The notes below the pieces were generated by a model, which was given only the letters and a program-made list of their open reading frames with translations, had not been told where the DNA came from and made no database searches. From Gluconobacter frateurii (lineage in GTDB: Bacteria > Pseudomonadota > Alphaproteobacteria > Acetobacterales > Acetobacteraceae), in the NCBI RefSeq assembly GCF_002723955.1, contig NZ_BEWN01000003.1, forward strand, positions 372,001 through 436,000: DNA of 64,000 nt, given 5' to 3'. Both the position numbers and the translations under genes were made by a program. Each line of letters opens with the position of its first letter. Position 1 is the first letter of the stretch. Shown here one piece after another: positions 56,310-64,000 of this stretch.

Positions 56310-56335
56310 GGTTCTCCTTGAAATCTCAGAGAACC
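56310..56335 (-). promoter_or_regulatory. Inverted repeat in the leader of the second TonB receptor
   Basis: GGTTCTC (56310-56316) and GAGAACC (56329-56335) form a 7-bp inverted repeat with a 12-base loop, 8-20 bp upstream of the two possible starts. It includes an AAGGAG sequence that may serve as a ribosome site, so an mRNA hairpin could affect translation, or the repeat could be an operator. Confidence 0.3.
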
Positions 56336-56460
56336 TTATTTGCATTCTTACTGTCAGACAATTCGTTGCATATTCGGTTCAGTTCATTCTCCCGTTTCCC
56401 TGCCTCGATTGGCATATAATTCCGTTATTGGAACGGTTTCCCCACGTTGCTCTTCAGAGC

Positions 56461-57537
56461 TCATCCAACGCCTGAAGTAAGAGCTTCGGCGATGGCATTC
56501 CCGACATCTGACGTTTTGGCCCGACCGCCCATATCGGGGGTGCGAGGAGCATTCTGGGTGGAAAGAACATCCGTCATGGCTTTCAAAATCAGAGCGGCTG
56601 CCTCGGTCTCTCCAAGATGGTCCAGCATCATGGAAGCCGCCCAGATCTGGCCAATTGGATTGGCGATATTCTGGCCGAAGATATCCGGGGCAGACCCATG
56701 AACGGGTTCAAACATGGAGGGGTATTTTTTTTCGGGGTTGATGTTGGCAGATGGAGCAACGGCGATTGTTCCCGTCATTCCGGGACCCAGATCGGAAAGA
56801 ATGTCACCAAACAGATTACTTCCAACAACGACATCAAACCGTTCCGGAGACATTACAAAGCGCGCAGCAAGAATATCGATATGGTATTGATCCATACGGA
56901 CATCCGGGTATTCTGCACCAATTGCCGCAAACCGCTCATCCCAATACGGCATGGAATGATACAAACCATTCGACTTTGTGGCAGACGTTACGTGAAGACG
57001 ACCGATTTTCCGCGCCATTTCAAACGCATACCGCAAGATTCGATCCGTTCCGAGCTTCGTAAAAACGGCACTCTGAACAACACCCTCCGCCTCAGTTCCT
57101 TCCGCGAAGCGCCCTCCAACCTGAGAATATTCCCCTTCAACGTTCTCCCGAACAATCCAGAAATCCACATCTCCCGGCTTCTTGTTGGCCAGAGGGCATG
57201 GAATCCCGGGGAGAAGCCGCACAGGACGCAGGTTCACATATTGATCAAACTCTCTGCGAATCTTCAGGAGCAGTCCCCAGAGGGACAGATGATCCGGAAC
57301 ACCCGGATACCCCACAGCGCCCAGTAAGATGGCATCGTTCTGAGCCAGCTGGCTCATGCCATCTTCGGGCATCATCTGCCCGGTCTTCAGCCAGGTTTCG
57401 CAACTCCAGTCGAAGTGGGTATAATCAAACCCGATCCCGCACAGGCGCCCGACACTGTCGAGCACTTTAAGTGCTTCAGGCATAACCTCCTTGCCAATTC
57501 CATCTCCTGGCAGGACAGCAATCTTGTAAGTCGTCAT
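56461..57537 (-). CDS. Tartrate/D-malate-type dehydrogenase (IMDH family)
   Basis: A 358-residue NAD-dependent beta-decarboxylating dehydrogenase related to tartrate dehydrogenase, D-malate dehydrogenase and isopropylmalate dehydrogenase. Seen: IAVLPGDGIGKEVMPEALK, LLGAVGYPGVPDHLSLWGLL, RENVEGEYSQVGGR (substrate Arg and Tyr region), the catalytic Lys region SATKSNG, DVVVGSNLFGDILSDLGPGM and EPVHGSAPDIFGQNIANPIG. The GVPDHLSLWG motif fits tartrate/malate enzymes rather than LeuB. The start at 57537 gives the standard N-terminus; the frame opens earlier at 57588. It begins 2 bp after the amidohydrolase stop, so both are one operon. Confidence 0.92.
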   Translation of the reverse strand: MTTYKIAVLPGDGIGKEVMPEALKVLDSVGRLCGIGFDYTHFDWSCETWLKTGQMMPEDGMSQLAQNDAILLGAVGYPGVPDHLSLWGLLLKIRREFDQYVNLRPVRLLPGIPCPLANKKPGDVDFWIVRENVEGEYSQVGGRFAEGTEAEGVVQSAVFTKLGTDRILRYAFEMARKIGRLHVTSATKSNGLYHSMPYWDERFAAIGAEYPDVRMDQYHIDILAARFVMSPERFDVVVGSNLFGDILSDLGPGMTGTIAVAPSANINPEKKYPSMFEPVHGSAPDIFGQNIANPIGQIWAASMMLDHLGETEAAALILKAMTDVLSTQNAPRTPDMGGRAKTSDVGNAIAEALTSGVG

Positions 57538-57539
57538 GG

Positions 57540-58688
57540 TCAAATGTCCTGATTGTTGCGCAGGCATGTGTGGGCGAGCGCCACCCAATAGGCGATGCCG
57601 TGCGGAATGATCTTGTCATCAAAGTCATAATCGGGCGCATGCAGAGGCGCGGACGTGCCGTTTCCCAGCATGACCAACGCACCGGGCCGCTTTTCCAACA
57701 GGAAGCCGAAATCCTCGGAGGCCATGCTTGGTGTCATGTCAGGAACCACCATTCCCTGCGCGCCAACGACCTGGCTCATTGCAGTCAGCGCCAACGCTGT
57801 TTCGTCCGCTGTATTTACTGTTACGGGATAAGGTTGGTGAAACTGAACTTTAATCGTTACGTCATGCGCAAGCGCAAGACCTGTGGCCAAACGCGTCATG
57901 CCTTCTTTCAGAGATTCCAATTCCTGAACATCCAGCGAACGGATCGTGCCCCGCAGTGTAGCGGTTTCAGGCAAAATGTTGTCCGTTGTGCCCGCATGAA
58001 ATGTACAAATGGAAAGAACTGCTGCCGTCAACGGGTTTGAGCGACGTGAAACCAGCAGTTGGGCTTCCTGAACAAAGGCGGCCCCCACGGTCAGGGCATC
58101 CCGGCCCAAATGTGGCTGAGCCGCATGTGATCCCTTCCCTTTTATGTCTATCAGAAACCTCCAACCTCCAGCCATAATCGCACCTGTACGGGTCGCCATC
58201 GAGCCAATGGGAAGGCCGGGCCAGTTATGCATTCCAAAGACACGCCCCGCGGGGAAGTGCTCCAGTAGCCCCTCATCCAGCATGACTTTGGCGCCAGCGC
58301 CGCCCTCCTCTCCTGGCTGGAACACAAAATGGACCGTTCCGCAGTCTGGCGGGTCAGCAGCCAATGCGGCAGCAGCTCCCAGAAGCATGGCCGTATGCCC
58401 GTCATGGCCACAGGCATGCATCCGTCCAGAATGGCGGGAAATATGAGCGTGGTTCCCCCGCTCCTCAATCGGTAGAGCGTCCATATCCGCGCGTAAAATG
58501 ATGGATGGACCGGCCTGCTTTCCTGGGAGAGACGCCACAACTCCGGTTTTTGCCAGTCCTCTGGATGGGCGATATCCGAGAGACGTCAGAACATCCGCCA
58601 CGATATCGGACGTCCTAAATTCTTCGAACCTGAGCTCCGGATGGGCATGAAGATCTTTTCGCAGGGCGACGAGGTCAGAAAGCTCCAT
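57540..58688 (-). CDS. M20-family amidohydrolase (hippurate hydrolase-like)
   Basis: A 382-residue metal-dependent hydrolase that cleaves N-acyl amino acids or similar amides in the cytoplasm. It starts LVALRKDLHAHPELRFEEFR; the metal ligands appear in MHACGHDGHTAMLLGA, QPGEEGGAGAKVMLDEG and MASEDFGFLLEKRPGA. The dimerisation lid domain lies between about 180 and 300. The family start is at 58688, although the frame is open to 58790. It is 4 bp after the aldehyde dehydrogenase gene and 2 bp before the tartrate-type dehydrogenase. It suggests the nutrient enters as an amide or N-acyl compound. Confidence 0.92.
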   Translation of the reverse strand: MELSDLVALRKDLHAHPELRFEEFRTSDIVADVLTSLGYRPSRGLAKTGVVASLPGKQAGPSIILRADMDALPIEERGNHAHISRHSGRMHACGHDGHTAMLLGAAAALAADPPDCGTVHFVFQPGEEGGAGAKVMLDEGLLEHFPAGRVFGMHNWPGLPIGSMATRTGAIMAGGWRFLIDIKGKGSHAAQPHLGRDALTVGAAFVQEAQLLVSRRSNPLTAAVLSICTFHAGTTDNILPETATLRGTIRSLDVQELESLKEGMTRLATGLALAHDVTIKVQFHQPYPVTVNTADETALALTAMSQVVGAQGMVVPDMTPSMASEDFGFLLEKRPGALVMLGNGTSAPLHAPDYDFDDKIIPHGIAYWVALAHTCLRNNQDI

Positions 58689-58692
58689 GGCC

Positions 58693-60174
58693 TCAACCCT
58701 CAAACGCCATGAGGACGCTTTTGTAGCGCAGATTGGCCTCAACAGCCTGCCGCCCCAGATCCTTCCCAATTCCTGAACCACCATATCCACCGGTGGGAAT
58801 CACAAAATCCGATGACCGTCCATACCGATTGACCCAAACAGTTCCAGCCTTCAGGTTGCGTACAGCCCGCATGGCACGCCCGAGATCAGAAGTATGAACG
58901 CCTGCGGCAAGACCGTATGTCGCATGAGACGCCAGCGATAACGCCTCAGCCTCATCATCAAATGTCTGAACCGTCAGCACCGGACCGAAAAGCTCGTCCT
59001 TTACTGCCCGCGTCTGCGGCGTCACCTCTGTAAGAATGCACGGGGAGAGAAATGCGCCTCCCGGGCCGTCCATACGGCTAAGAGGAAGAAGCGTTGAGGC
59101 TCCCGCCTGCACACTGTCATAGACCGCAGCTTCAATGGACGTTGCCTGCCGCTCCGAAATGATAGGAGAATACCGCGTTTCGGCTTTTTCAAGCGCACCA
59201 GAAGAAAATCCCTGTGCCCGCTGAACGATCTTCTCCAAAAGAGCATCGTGAACCGCCCTCTGCACGATCAGTCGTGAGCCAGACACACAGACCTGCCCTG
59301 CATTGCCTGTAAAAGCTCGCAGGATACGATCCGCAACGGCGTCTATATTGCGGATATCATCGAAAACGATCTGTGGACTTTTCCCACCCAACTCGAGCGT
59401 GACAGGCTTTGGGCCGCTCTCCGCCGCCGCTTTCATGATTTCGATGCCAGTTCTCGTAGAGCCGGTGAACGTCAGTTTTCCGCAGACCGGATGTCGAGCC
59501 AGAGCGTCGCCCGTGATCGGACCCGTTCCTTGTACGACATTGAACAGACCGGCCGGAACCCCGGCGTCGATTGCCAGTTCAGCCAGACGAACAATCGAGA
59601 ATGGTGTCATTTCTGATGGCTTGAGTACGACACCATTTCCAGCCGCTAGCGCAGGGATCACTTTCCAGCTCCCCATGACCAGAGGGAAATTCCAAGGAGC
59701 AATGGCACCAATAACGCCATAGGGCTCAGCCAGAACCATCCCTAACAGGTCGCTCTGGGTCGCAGCGACTTCTCCACCCAACTTGTCGGCATATTCAGCG
59801 AAAAAGCGGATCCCCTCTGCCGTAAAAGGCACATCCCACGCTGTTGTTTCTGCAATCGGACGCGTGGAACAGGCTGTTTCCAGTCGTGCCAGTTCTATAG
59901 CATTTTCTTCTACAAGATCGGCCCATCGACGCAGGACACGCCCCCGTTCCCGTGGCGCGCAGGTCGCCCAACCGGAGCGCATCTGTACATCTCTCGAAAG
60001 GCAGACAGCATAATCAACCAGATCCGCACCAGCTTCCGGCAGATGACAGAGCAACCGACCATCCGAAGGTGCATGAACAGGAATGGCTCCCTCGCCTTTC
60101 AGGATATTTCCACCCACAAAATGCGCGTTTGGCAGCGCCACCAGGGTCGGGTCAAAGGTAATGCCTGTCATCAT
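58693..60174 (-). CDS. Aldehyde dehydrogenase (aminoaldehyde/betaine-aldehyde-like)
   Basis: A 493-residue NAD-dependent aldehyde dehydrogenase. Motifs: APWNFPLVMGSWKVIPALAA, FTGSTRTGIEIM, general base Glu in VTLELGGKSPQIVFDD, catalytic Cys in GNAGQVCVSGSRLIVQ, and the C-terminal GGYGGSGIGKDLGRQAVE. The ELGGKSP form and the GxxCxSGSR site are usual in enzymes acting on omega-aminoaldehydes and related compounds such as PuuC/BetB. It is the first gene of the minus-strand operon, divergent from the aminotransferase gene 209 bp away. Confidence 0.92.
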   Translation of the reverse strand: MMTGITFDPTLVALPNAHFVGGNILKGEGAIPVHAPSDGRLLCHLPEAGADLVDYAVCLSRDVQMRSGWATCAPRERGRVLRRWADLVEENAIELARLETACSTRPIAETTAWDVPFTAEGIRFFAEYADKLGGEVAATQSDLLGMVLAEPYGVIGAIAPWNFPLVMGSWKVIPALAAGNGVVLKPSEMTPFSIVRLAELAIDAGVPAGLFNVVQGTGPITGDALARHPVCGKLTFTGSTRTGIEIMKAAAESGPKPVTLELGGKSPQIVFDDIRNIDAVADRILRAFTGNAGQVCVSGSRLIVQRAVHDALLEKIVQRAQGFSSGALEKAETRYSPIISERQATSIEAAVYDSVQAGASTLLPLSRMDGPGGAFLSPCILTEVTPQTRAVKDELFGPVLTVQTFDDEAEALSLASHATYGLAAGVHTSDLGRAMRAVRNLKAGTVWVNRYGRSSDFVIPTGGYGGSGIGKDLGRQAVEANLRYKSVLMAFEG

Positions 60175-60383
60175 TCATGCCTGCGGAAGACCATTGCGGG
60201 AAGGATACAATGTGCGCAGCCTTACAGAGGGGCAAACAGCAAAATACTCTGTCAGCACATTTGAATATCCCTGCTATTCAGATCGCACCAACAGCATTTT
60301 ATGCTCCGGATATCGGCTTTTCTTACATTACATATCGCTAGCTTTGCGCAATGATCGCATCCAGGATCAGGACAGGAATCACC

Positions 60384-61766
60384 ATGGATACGCCACGTCT
60401 CGTCTCGCTTGACCGCGAACACCTCATCCATCCCGTCTCGTCATGGCAGGGTCACGAAGCCAGCGGAGCAACCATTCTGGAATCCGGCAAAGGTGTCTGG
60501 CTGACAGACAGCAAAGGAAACCGTCTTCTGGACGGATTTTCTGGCCTCTGGTGCGTCAATACCGGTTACGGTTGTGAGAGCGTTATTGAGGCAGGCCGAC
60601 GTCAGCTTGAAAAACTTCCCTATGCCACCGGCTATTTCGGCTTTTCAAACGAGCCTGCTATCGAATTGGCCGCGCGACTGACCCGGCATGCTCCAGGACA
60701 TCTTAATCACATCTATTTCGCGCTTGGTGGTTCCGATGCCGTGGACAGTACGCTCCGCTTCATCCGTTACTACCAGCACGCACGGGGAACGCCTGAAAAG
60801 CGCCATGTTATCGGGTTACAGAAGGGTTATCATGGCTCATCATTCGTCGGCGCAGGCCTGACCGCACTTCCGGTCTTTCATCGTGATGCAGATGTTCCCC
60901 TTCCGTGGCAGCATCATATCCCGAGCCCCGATCCCTACCGCCATCTTGCTGGCCCTGATGCTGAGGCCATCATCCGAGCCTCAGTACAGGCGCTGCATGA
61001 CGAAATTGCAAAAATAGGCGGCCCACAGCATGTCGCGGCCTTCTACTGCGAACTCGTCCAAGGGTCGGGCGGTGTCATAATACCGCCAAAGGGTTGGGCA
61101 ACGGCAATGCAGACAGCCTGCCGCGAGCTGGACATTCTGTTCGTCGTCGATGAAGTCATCACAGGTTTCGGACGGACTGGCCCGCTCTTTGCCTGCGCTC
61201 ATGAAAACATTGAGCCCGACATGATGACGGTCGCAAAAGGTCTGACGGCTGGCTACGCTCCGATGGGTGGCGTTTTCATGTCCGATACGATCTACGAAAC
61301 GATTCGTGACAAGACCCCCCCAGGCGTCTCAGTCGGGCACGGGCAGACCTATAGCGCCCATCCTGTCAGCGCAGCCATCGGTCTTGCAGTTCTGGACCTT
61401 TACGAGGGTGGACTGCTTGAAAACGGAACCCGTGTTGGTGAGCATCTTGCTACGCGGTTGCGCGGACTTGGTAATCATCCACTCGTGGGCACAACCCGGT
61501 CTCTTGGAATGCTCGCCGGTATCGAACTCGTGACCGATAAAGCGACCAAAACCAAGCCGGATGCGCAACTCGGAATTTCCGGAAAGCTCAGCCGCTATGG
61601 CTATGAACAGGGTATTCTTTTCCGGGCCTTTGGGGACGATGTCATCGGGCTTGCACCGCCTCTGTGCAGCACGATTGCTGAGATGGATCAGCTTTGTGAT
61701 GGGATTGTCTCAATACTGGACCGCGTCATGGACGACCCAGCCGTAGCAAGCGCCCTCAAAACCTGA
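60384..61766 (+). CDS. Class III (omega) aminotransferase
   Basis: A 460-residue PLP enzyme of the beta-alanine/putrescine:pyruvate type. Seen: SKGNRLLDGFSGLWCVNTGYG, the cofactor-phosphate region ALGGSDAVDST, GYHGSSFVGAGLT, the PLP-ring Asp in LFVVDEVITGFGRTG and the Schiff-base Lys in DMMTVAKGLTAGYAPMGG. It transfers amino groups from an amine or omega-amino acid to pyruvate or a similar acceptor; the donor is unknown. The ATG at 60384 is preferred because AGGA lies 5-8 bases upstream; an ATG at 60351 also opens the frame. It is followed 35 bp later by the MFS gene, so the plus-strand genes form an operon. Confidence 0.92.
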   Translation: MDTPRLVSLDREHLIHPVSSWQGHEASGATILESGKGVWLTDSKGNRLLDGFSGLWCVNTGYGCESVIEAGRRQLEKLPYATGYFGFSNEPAIELAARLTRHAPGHLNHIYFALGGSDAVDSTLRFIRYYQHARGTPEKRHVIGLQKGYHGSSFVGAGLTALPVFHRDADVPLPWQHHIPSPDPYRHLAGPDAEAIIRASVQALHDEIAKIGGPQHVAAFYCELVQGSGGVIIPPKGWATAMQTACRELDILFVVDEVITGFGRTGPLFACAHENIEPDMMTVAKGLTAGYAPMGGVFMSDTIYETIRDKTPPGVSVGHGQTYSAHPVSAAIGLAVLDLYEGGLLENGTRVGEHLATRLRGLGNHPLVGTTRSLGMLAGIELVTDKATKTKPDAQLGISGKLSRYGYEQGILFRAFGDDVIGLAPPLCSTIAEMDQLCDGIVSILDRVMDDPAVASALKT

Positions 61767-61801
61767 CCGAGACATGGGAGGAAGCAGAAGATTGACCCAT
61801 C

Positions 61802-63157
61802 ATGACACCTGACGTTTCCTCCTCTGCTCCTGTCGCCCTGGACGATCTGCCTCCCAACAGGTTTCATTCGAAACTCGCGCTGATTTCTGCGGGCGGGCCG
61901 TTTTGTGACGGTTATATTCTCGGGATCATCGGTATTGCTCTCCCGTCCATCGTACGGGAACTTCATCTCAATGGCGCGGAAACGGGCCTAGTCGGCGCGG
62001 CGGCTCTTCTGGGCGTTCTGGCGGGCGGCATGCTGGGTGGTGCGGTCTCGGATCGGCTGGGACGACGACCGCTCTTTACGCTAAATATTGCGGCATTTGT
62101 GATCTTATCCCTGTTGCAGGGAGCATGTTCCGGTCTCCTGCTATTAGTGAGCCTCCGCTTCCTGCTCGGTGTGGCTGTGGGCGCGGATTATCCGATTGCG
62201 ACGTCTTACGTCGCAGAGTTCATGCCGCGCAAACTCCGCGGCCCTGTCCTTTCGGGATTAATTCTCGCGTGGTGGGTAGGATATACCGCGAGCTATGCCG
62301 TGGGCTATGGGCTTTCCTTTTTCCCGGACATCTCCTGGCGGATCATGCTGGTCTCCAGCGCCATTCCGTCAAGTGTGCTCTTCTGCCTGCGCCTGGGATT
62401 ACCGGAATCTCCCCGTTGGCTGGTTCAGCAGGGACGAACCGAAGATGCGAGAAACGTTGTACGCGAGCACCTGAAGGCTGACAGTCTTCCCAGTGCAGAA
62501 AGTCAGGGACACCTCTCCCTGCTTCAGATCATTCGATCCCCGTATAGGGGAGCACTTGTATTCGTCAGTGCGTTCTGGATCCTGCAAAGTGCTCCGGGGT
62601 TTGCCATCCATACCCTTCAGGCTCAGCTCCTGCATCAGTATCACGTACAAAACGCGCTGCTTGGGTCGCTCTGCATTACGGGACTGACCATTTTGGGTAT
62701 CCTGCCCGTCACACTGGGACTGATCAATCTGATGGGGCGGCGCCTCCTGCTGATCGGCACTTTCGCAATCAGTATGCTGGGCCTTCTGCTCCTTGGAATA
62801 TCACCTGTCCCTGCCAACTGGATGATTTTTTCCGGATTCATTCTTTATTCCGTGTCCGAGGCAGCTGGAAGCGGTCTGCAGTTTGTCTATCCCAACGAGT
62901 TGTTTCCAACTGCTATCCGGGCCAGTGCAGTCGGTATGGCCTGCTCCTTCAGCAGATTAGGCGCAGCACTGGGAACCTTTCTGCTTCCTTTGGGATACAC
63001 ACATTTTGGAATGCAACCCATGATGCTCATAGCCGCCGGCTTTATGCTGACAGGCCTGCTGATCAGCTGGATCTGGGCTCCAGAGACAAAAAATACGTCT
63101 TTGGGGGAACCTCCTTCTCTCTCCGAACCCTCCCCTTCTTCCATCTGTGCATCCTGA
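61802..63157 (+). CDS. MFS transporter (metabolite:H+ symporter type)
   Basis: A 451-residue inner-membrane transporter with about 12 hydrophobic segments. The start GPFCDGYILGIIGIALPSI and the loop motif GGAVSDRLGRRPLF (motif A) between TM2 and TM3 fit the sugar/aromatic-acid:proton symporter branch; a PESPRWLVQQGR motif follows TM6. The position between an aminotransferase and an amine oxidoreductase suggests uptake or exchange of the pathway substrate. It ends 13 bp before the next gene. Confidence 0.9.
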   Translation: MTPDVSSSAPVALDDLPPNRFHSKLALISAGGPFCDGYILGIIGIALPSIVRELHLNGAETGLVGAAALLGVLAGGMLGGAVSDRLGRRPLFTLNIAAFVILSLLQGACSGLLLLVSLRFLLGVAVGADYPIATSYVAEFMPRKLRGPVLSGLILAWWVGYTASYAVGYGLSFFPDISWRIMLVSSAIPSSVLFCLRLGLPESPRWLVQQGRTEDARNVVREHLKADSLPSAESQGHLSLLQIIRSPYRGALVFVSAFWILQSAPGFAIHTLQAQLLHQYHVQNALLGSLCITGLTILGILPVTLGLINLMGRRLLLIGTFAISMLGLLLLGISPVPANWMIFSGFILYSVSEAAGSGLQFVYPNELFPTAIRASAVGMACSFSRLGAALGTFLLPLGYTHFGMQPMMLIAAGFMLTGLLISWIWAPETKNTSLGEPPSLSEPSPSSICAS

Positions 63158-63170
63158 CGGAGATCATTTT

Positions 63171-64000
63171 ATGAAACTTGTTCCCTACTGGCTGGACAGC
63201 ATTTCACCTGTATCAGGTACTGCTTTGTCTGAGTTCCCGGCGCGCGCGGATGTCGTGGTTGTAGGCGCTGGCTTCACTGGCCTTTCAGCGGCCCGAACAT
63301 TGGCCAAAGCTGGAAAGAATGTTGTCGTCCTGGAAGCAGACCAGATTGCATGCCACGCCTCCGGCCGAAATGGCGGACACGTCAACAACGGGACGGCAGG
63401 AAATTTTCAGACCATGGCAGGGAAATATGGCTTGGAACAGGCCGTTACACTCTACCGGTTTTTCGATGACGCTGTGGATACGGTCGAAGAAATCGTTACG
63501 ACCGAAGGCATCGACTGTGACTTCCGGCGATGCGGAAAGCTGAAAGTCGCCTGGACTGAAAAGCATCTTGCAGGTCTGCGTGCAGATCAGGAAGCAGTAA
63601 AGCAGCATGTTGACCCGGAAACTAATCTGCTGGACCGAGAGGCGGTTGCTGCAGAAATTGGTGGCTCGACAACATTCGAAGGCGGCATGCTGTATCGGAA
63701 AAGCGCCCAGATGCATGTGGGAAAATTTGGAAGTGCTCTTGCAGCCAAAGCCATGTCCGCAGGGGCGAAAATCTTTGAAAATACGCCCATGACGGCTCTT
63801 CGCCGTGCGGGCAATATGTTTGAAGTTGCATGTTCCGCTGGCGTTATTCAGGCACAAAATGTTCTGCTGGCCACCGGAACGAGCCGGAAAGCACCGAACT
63901 GGTTCCGCCGCCGCATCATGCCGGTTGGGAGTTTTATTGTCGCTACGGCACCCATGCCTGAAGACTTGTTCGCCCGCATTCTTCCCGGACGCCGCAATGT
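63171..64000 (+). CDS. FAD-dependent amine oxidoreductase (PuuB/DAO-like), 3' end outside window
   Basis: An open frame from an ATG at 63171 to the right edge (276 codons). The Shine-Dalgarno GGAG lies 8 bases upstream. The N-terminal dinucleotide fold reads ARADVVVVGAGFTGLSAART, followed by VLEADQIACHASGRNGGHVN, the pattern of PuuB-type (gamma-glutamylputrescine oxidase) and D-amino-acid oxidase-like proteins. It would oxidatively deaminate an amine or amino acid with FAD. The C-terminal half of the substrate domain lies beyond the window. It is co-transcribed with the aminotransferase and MFS genes. Confidence 0.9.
   Translation, partial: MKLVPYWLDSISPVSGTALSEFPARADVVVVGAGFTGLSAARTLAKAGKNVVVLEADQIACHASGRNGGHVNNGTAGNFQTMAGKYGLEQAVTLYRFFDDAVDTVEEIVTTEGIDCDFRRCGKLKVAWTEKHLAGLRADQEAVKQHVDPETNLLDREAVAAEIGGSTTFEGGMLYRKSAQMHVGKFGSALAAKAMSAGAKIFENTPMTALRRAGNMFEVACSAGVIQAQNVLLATGTSRKAPNWFRRRIMPVGSFIVATAPMPEDLFARILPGRRN

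Noticed and set aside
43905-63157. Assignment of the catabolic locus to ectoine breakdown because of the DoeX-like Lrp protein, aminotransferase and semialdehyde dehydrogenase
   Set aside because: No ectoine hydrolase (M24-type DoeA) or DoeB-type deacylase was found; the hydrolase here is of the M20 family and the transporter is peptide-type.

Overview
The window is most consistent with a Gram-negative alphaproteobacterium, probably an acetic acid bacterium (Acetobacteraceae). The pointers are a Hint-domain protein with strand-loop-strand repeats of the kind common in that family, an imuA-imuB-dnaE2 mutagenesis cassette preceded by an alphaproteobacterial-type LexA site (GAAC-N7-GAAC), NodT-type efflux lipoproteins and two TonB receptors. 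This placement rests on recognition by eye. No rRNA, tRNA, CRISPR array, insertion sequence or phage gene was seen.

Layout. (1) 1-9.2 kb, minus strand: a reducing type I polyketide synthase (KS-AT-DH-ER-KR, cut by the left edge), preceded by a divergent acyl-AMP ligase. A strong terminator separates these from a Hint/AIDA-type repeat protein with a low-GC upstream region. (2) 9.8-22.2 kb: an MdaB-type quinone reductase, then on the plus strand an OmpR/EnvZ-type two-component pair leading into an MdtABC-like efflux operon (adaptor, two tandem RND pumps, outer-membrane factor). (3) 22.4-27.8 kb: the SOS mutagenesis cassette imuA-imuB-dnaE2, converging on a remnant of an NRAMP metal transporter. 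(4) 28.3-35.2 kb: a TonB receptor divergent from an apparently exported PLP aminotransferase, a Tat-type class A beta-lactamase, a decayed stretch with flavin-reductase-like and ArsR-like remnants, and an AraC regulator. (5) 35.6-41.4 kb: a second RND efflux operon, probably controlled by the divergent AraC protein; a pair of 24-bp imperfect repeats lies between them. (6) 41.6-43.4 kb: a LOV-domain histidine kinase with a receiver domain, a likely blue-light sensor. (7) 43.9-64 kb: a large uptake and catabolism locus. On the minus strand are an aldehyde dehydrogenase, M20 amidohydrolase, tartrate/malate-type dehydrogenase, TonB receptor and HAD hydrolase. These are followed by a tightly coupled eight-gene run: peptide-type ABC transporter, GabD-like dehydrogenase, Lrp/AsnC regulator, GNAT acetyltransferase and GhrA-like reductase. 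Divergently on the plus strand are a class III aminotransferase, an MFS transporter and a PuuB-like FAD oxidoreductase cut by the right edge.

How the parts fit. Regions 2 and 5 are two independently regulated drug/solvent efflux systems, and the SOS cassette supports damage-induced mutagenesis. Region 7 looks like one pathway: passage of an amine or N-acyl compound through the outer membrane (TonB receptor) and inner membrane (ABC, MFS), hydrolysis of an amide, removal of nitrogen by oxidation or transamination, and oxidation of the resulting semialdehydes. Its substrate cannot be read from the sequence. The least familiar items are the PKS with a ligase whose two signature motifs are altered, the exported aminotransferase, and the substrate of region 7.
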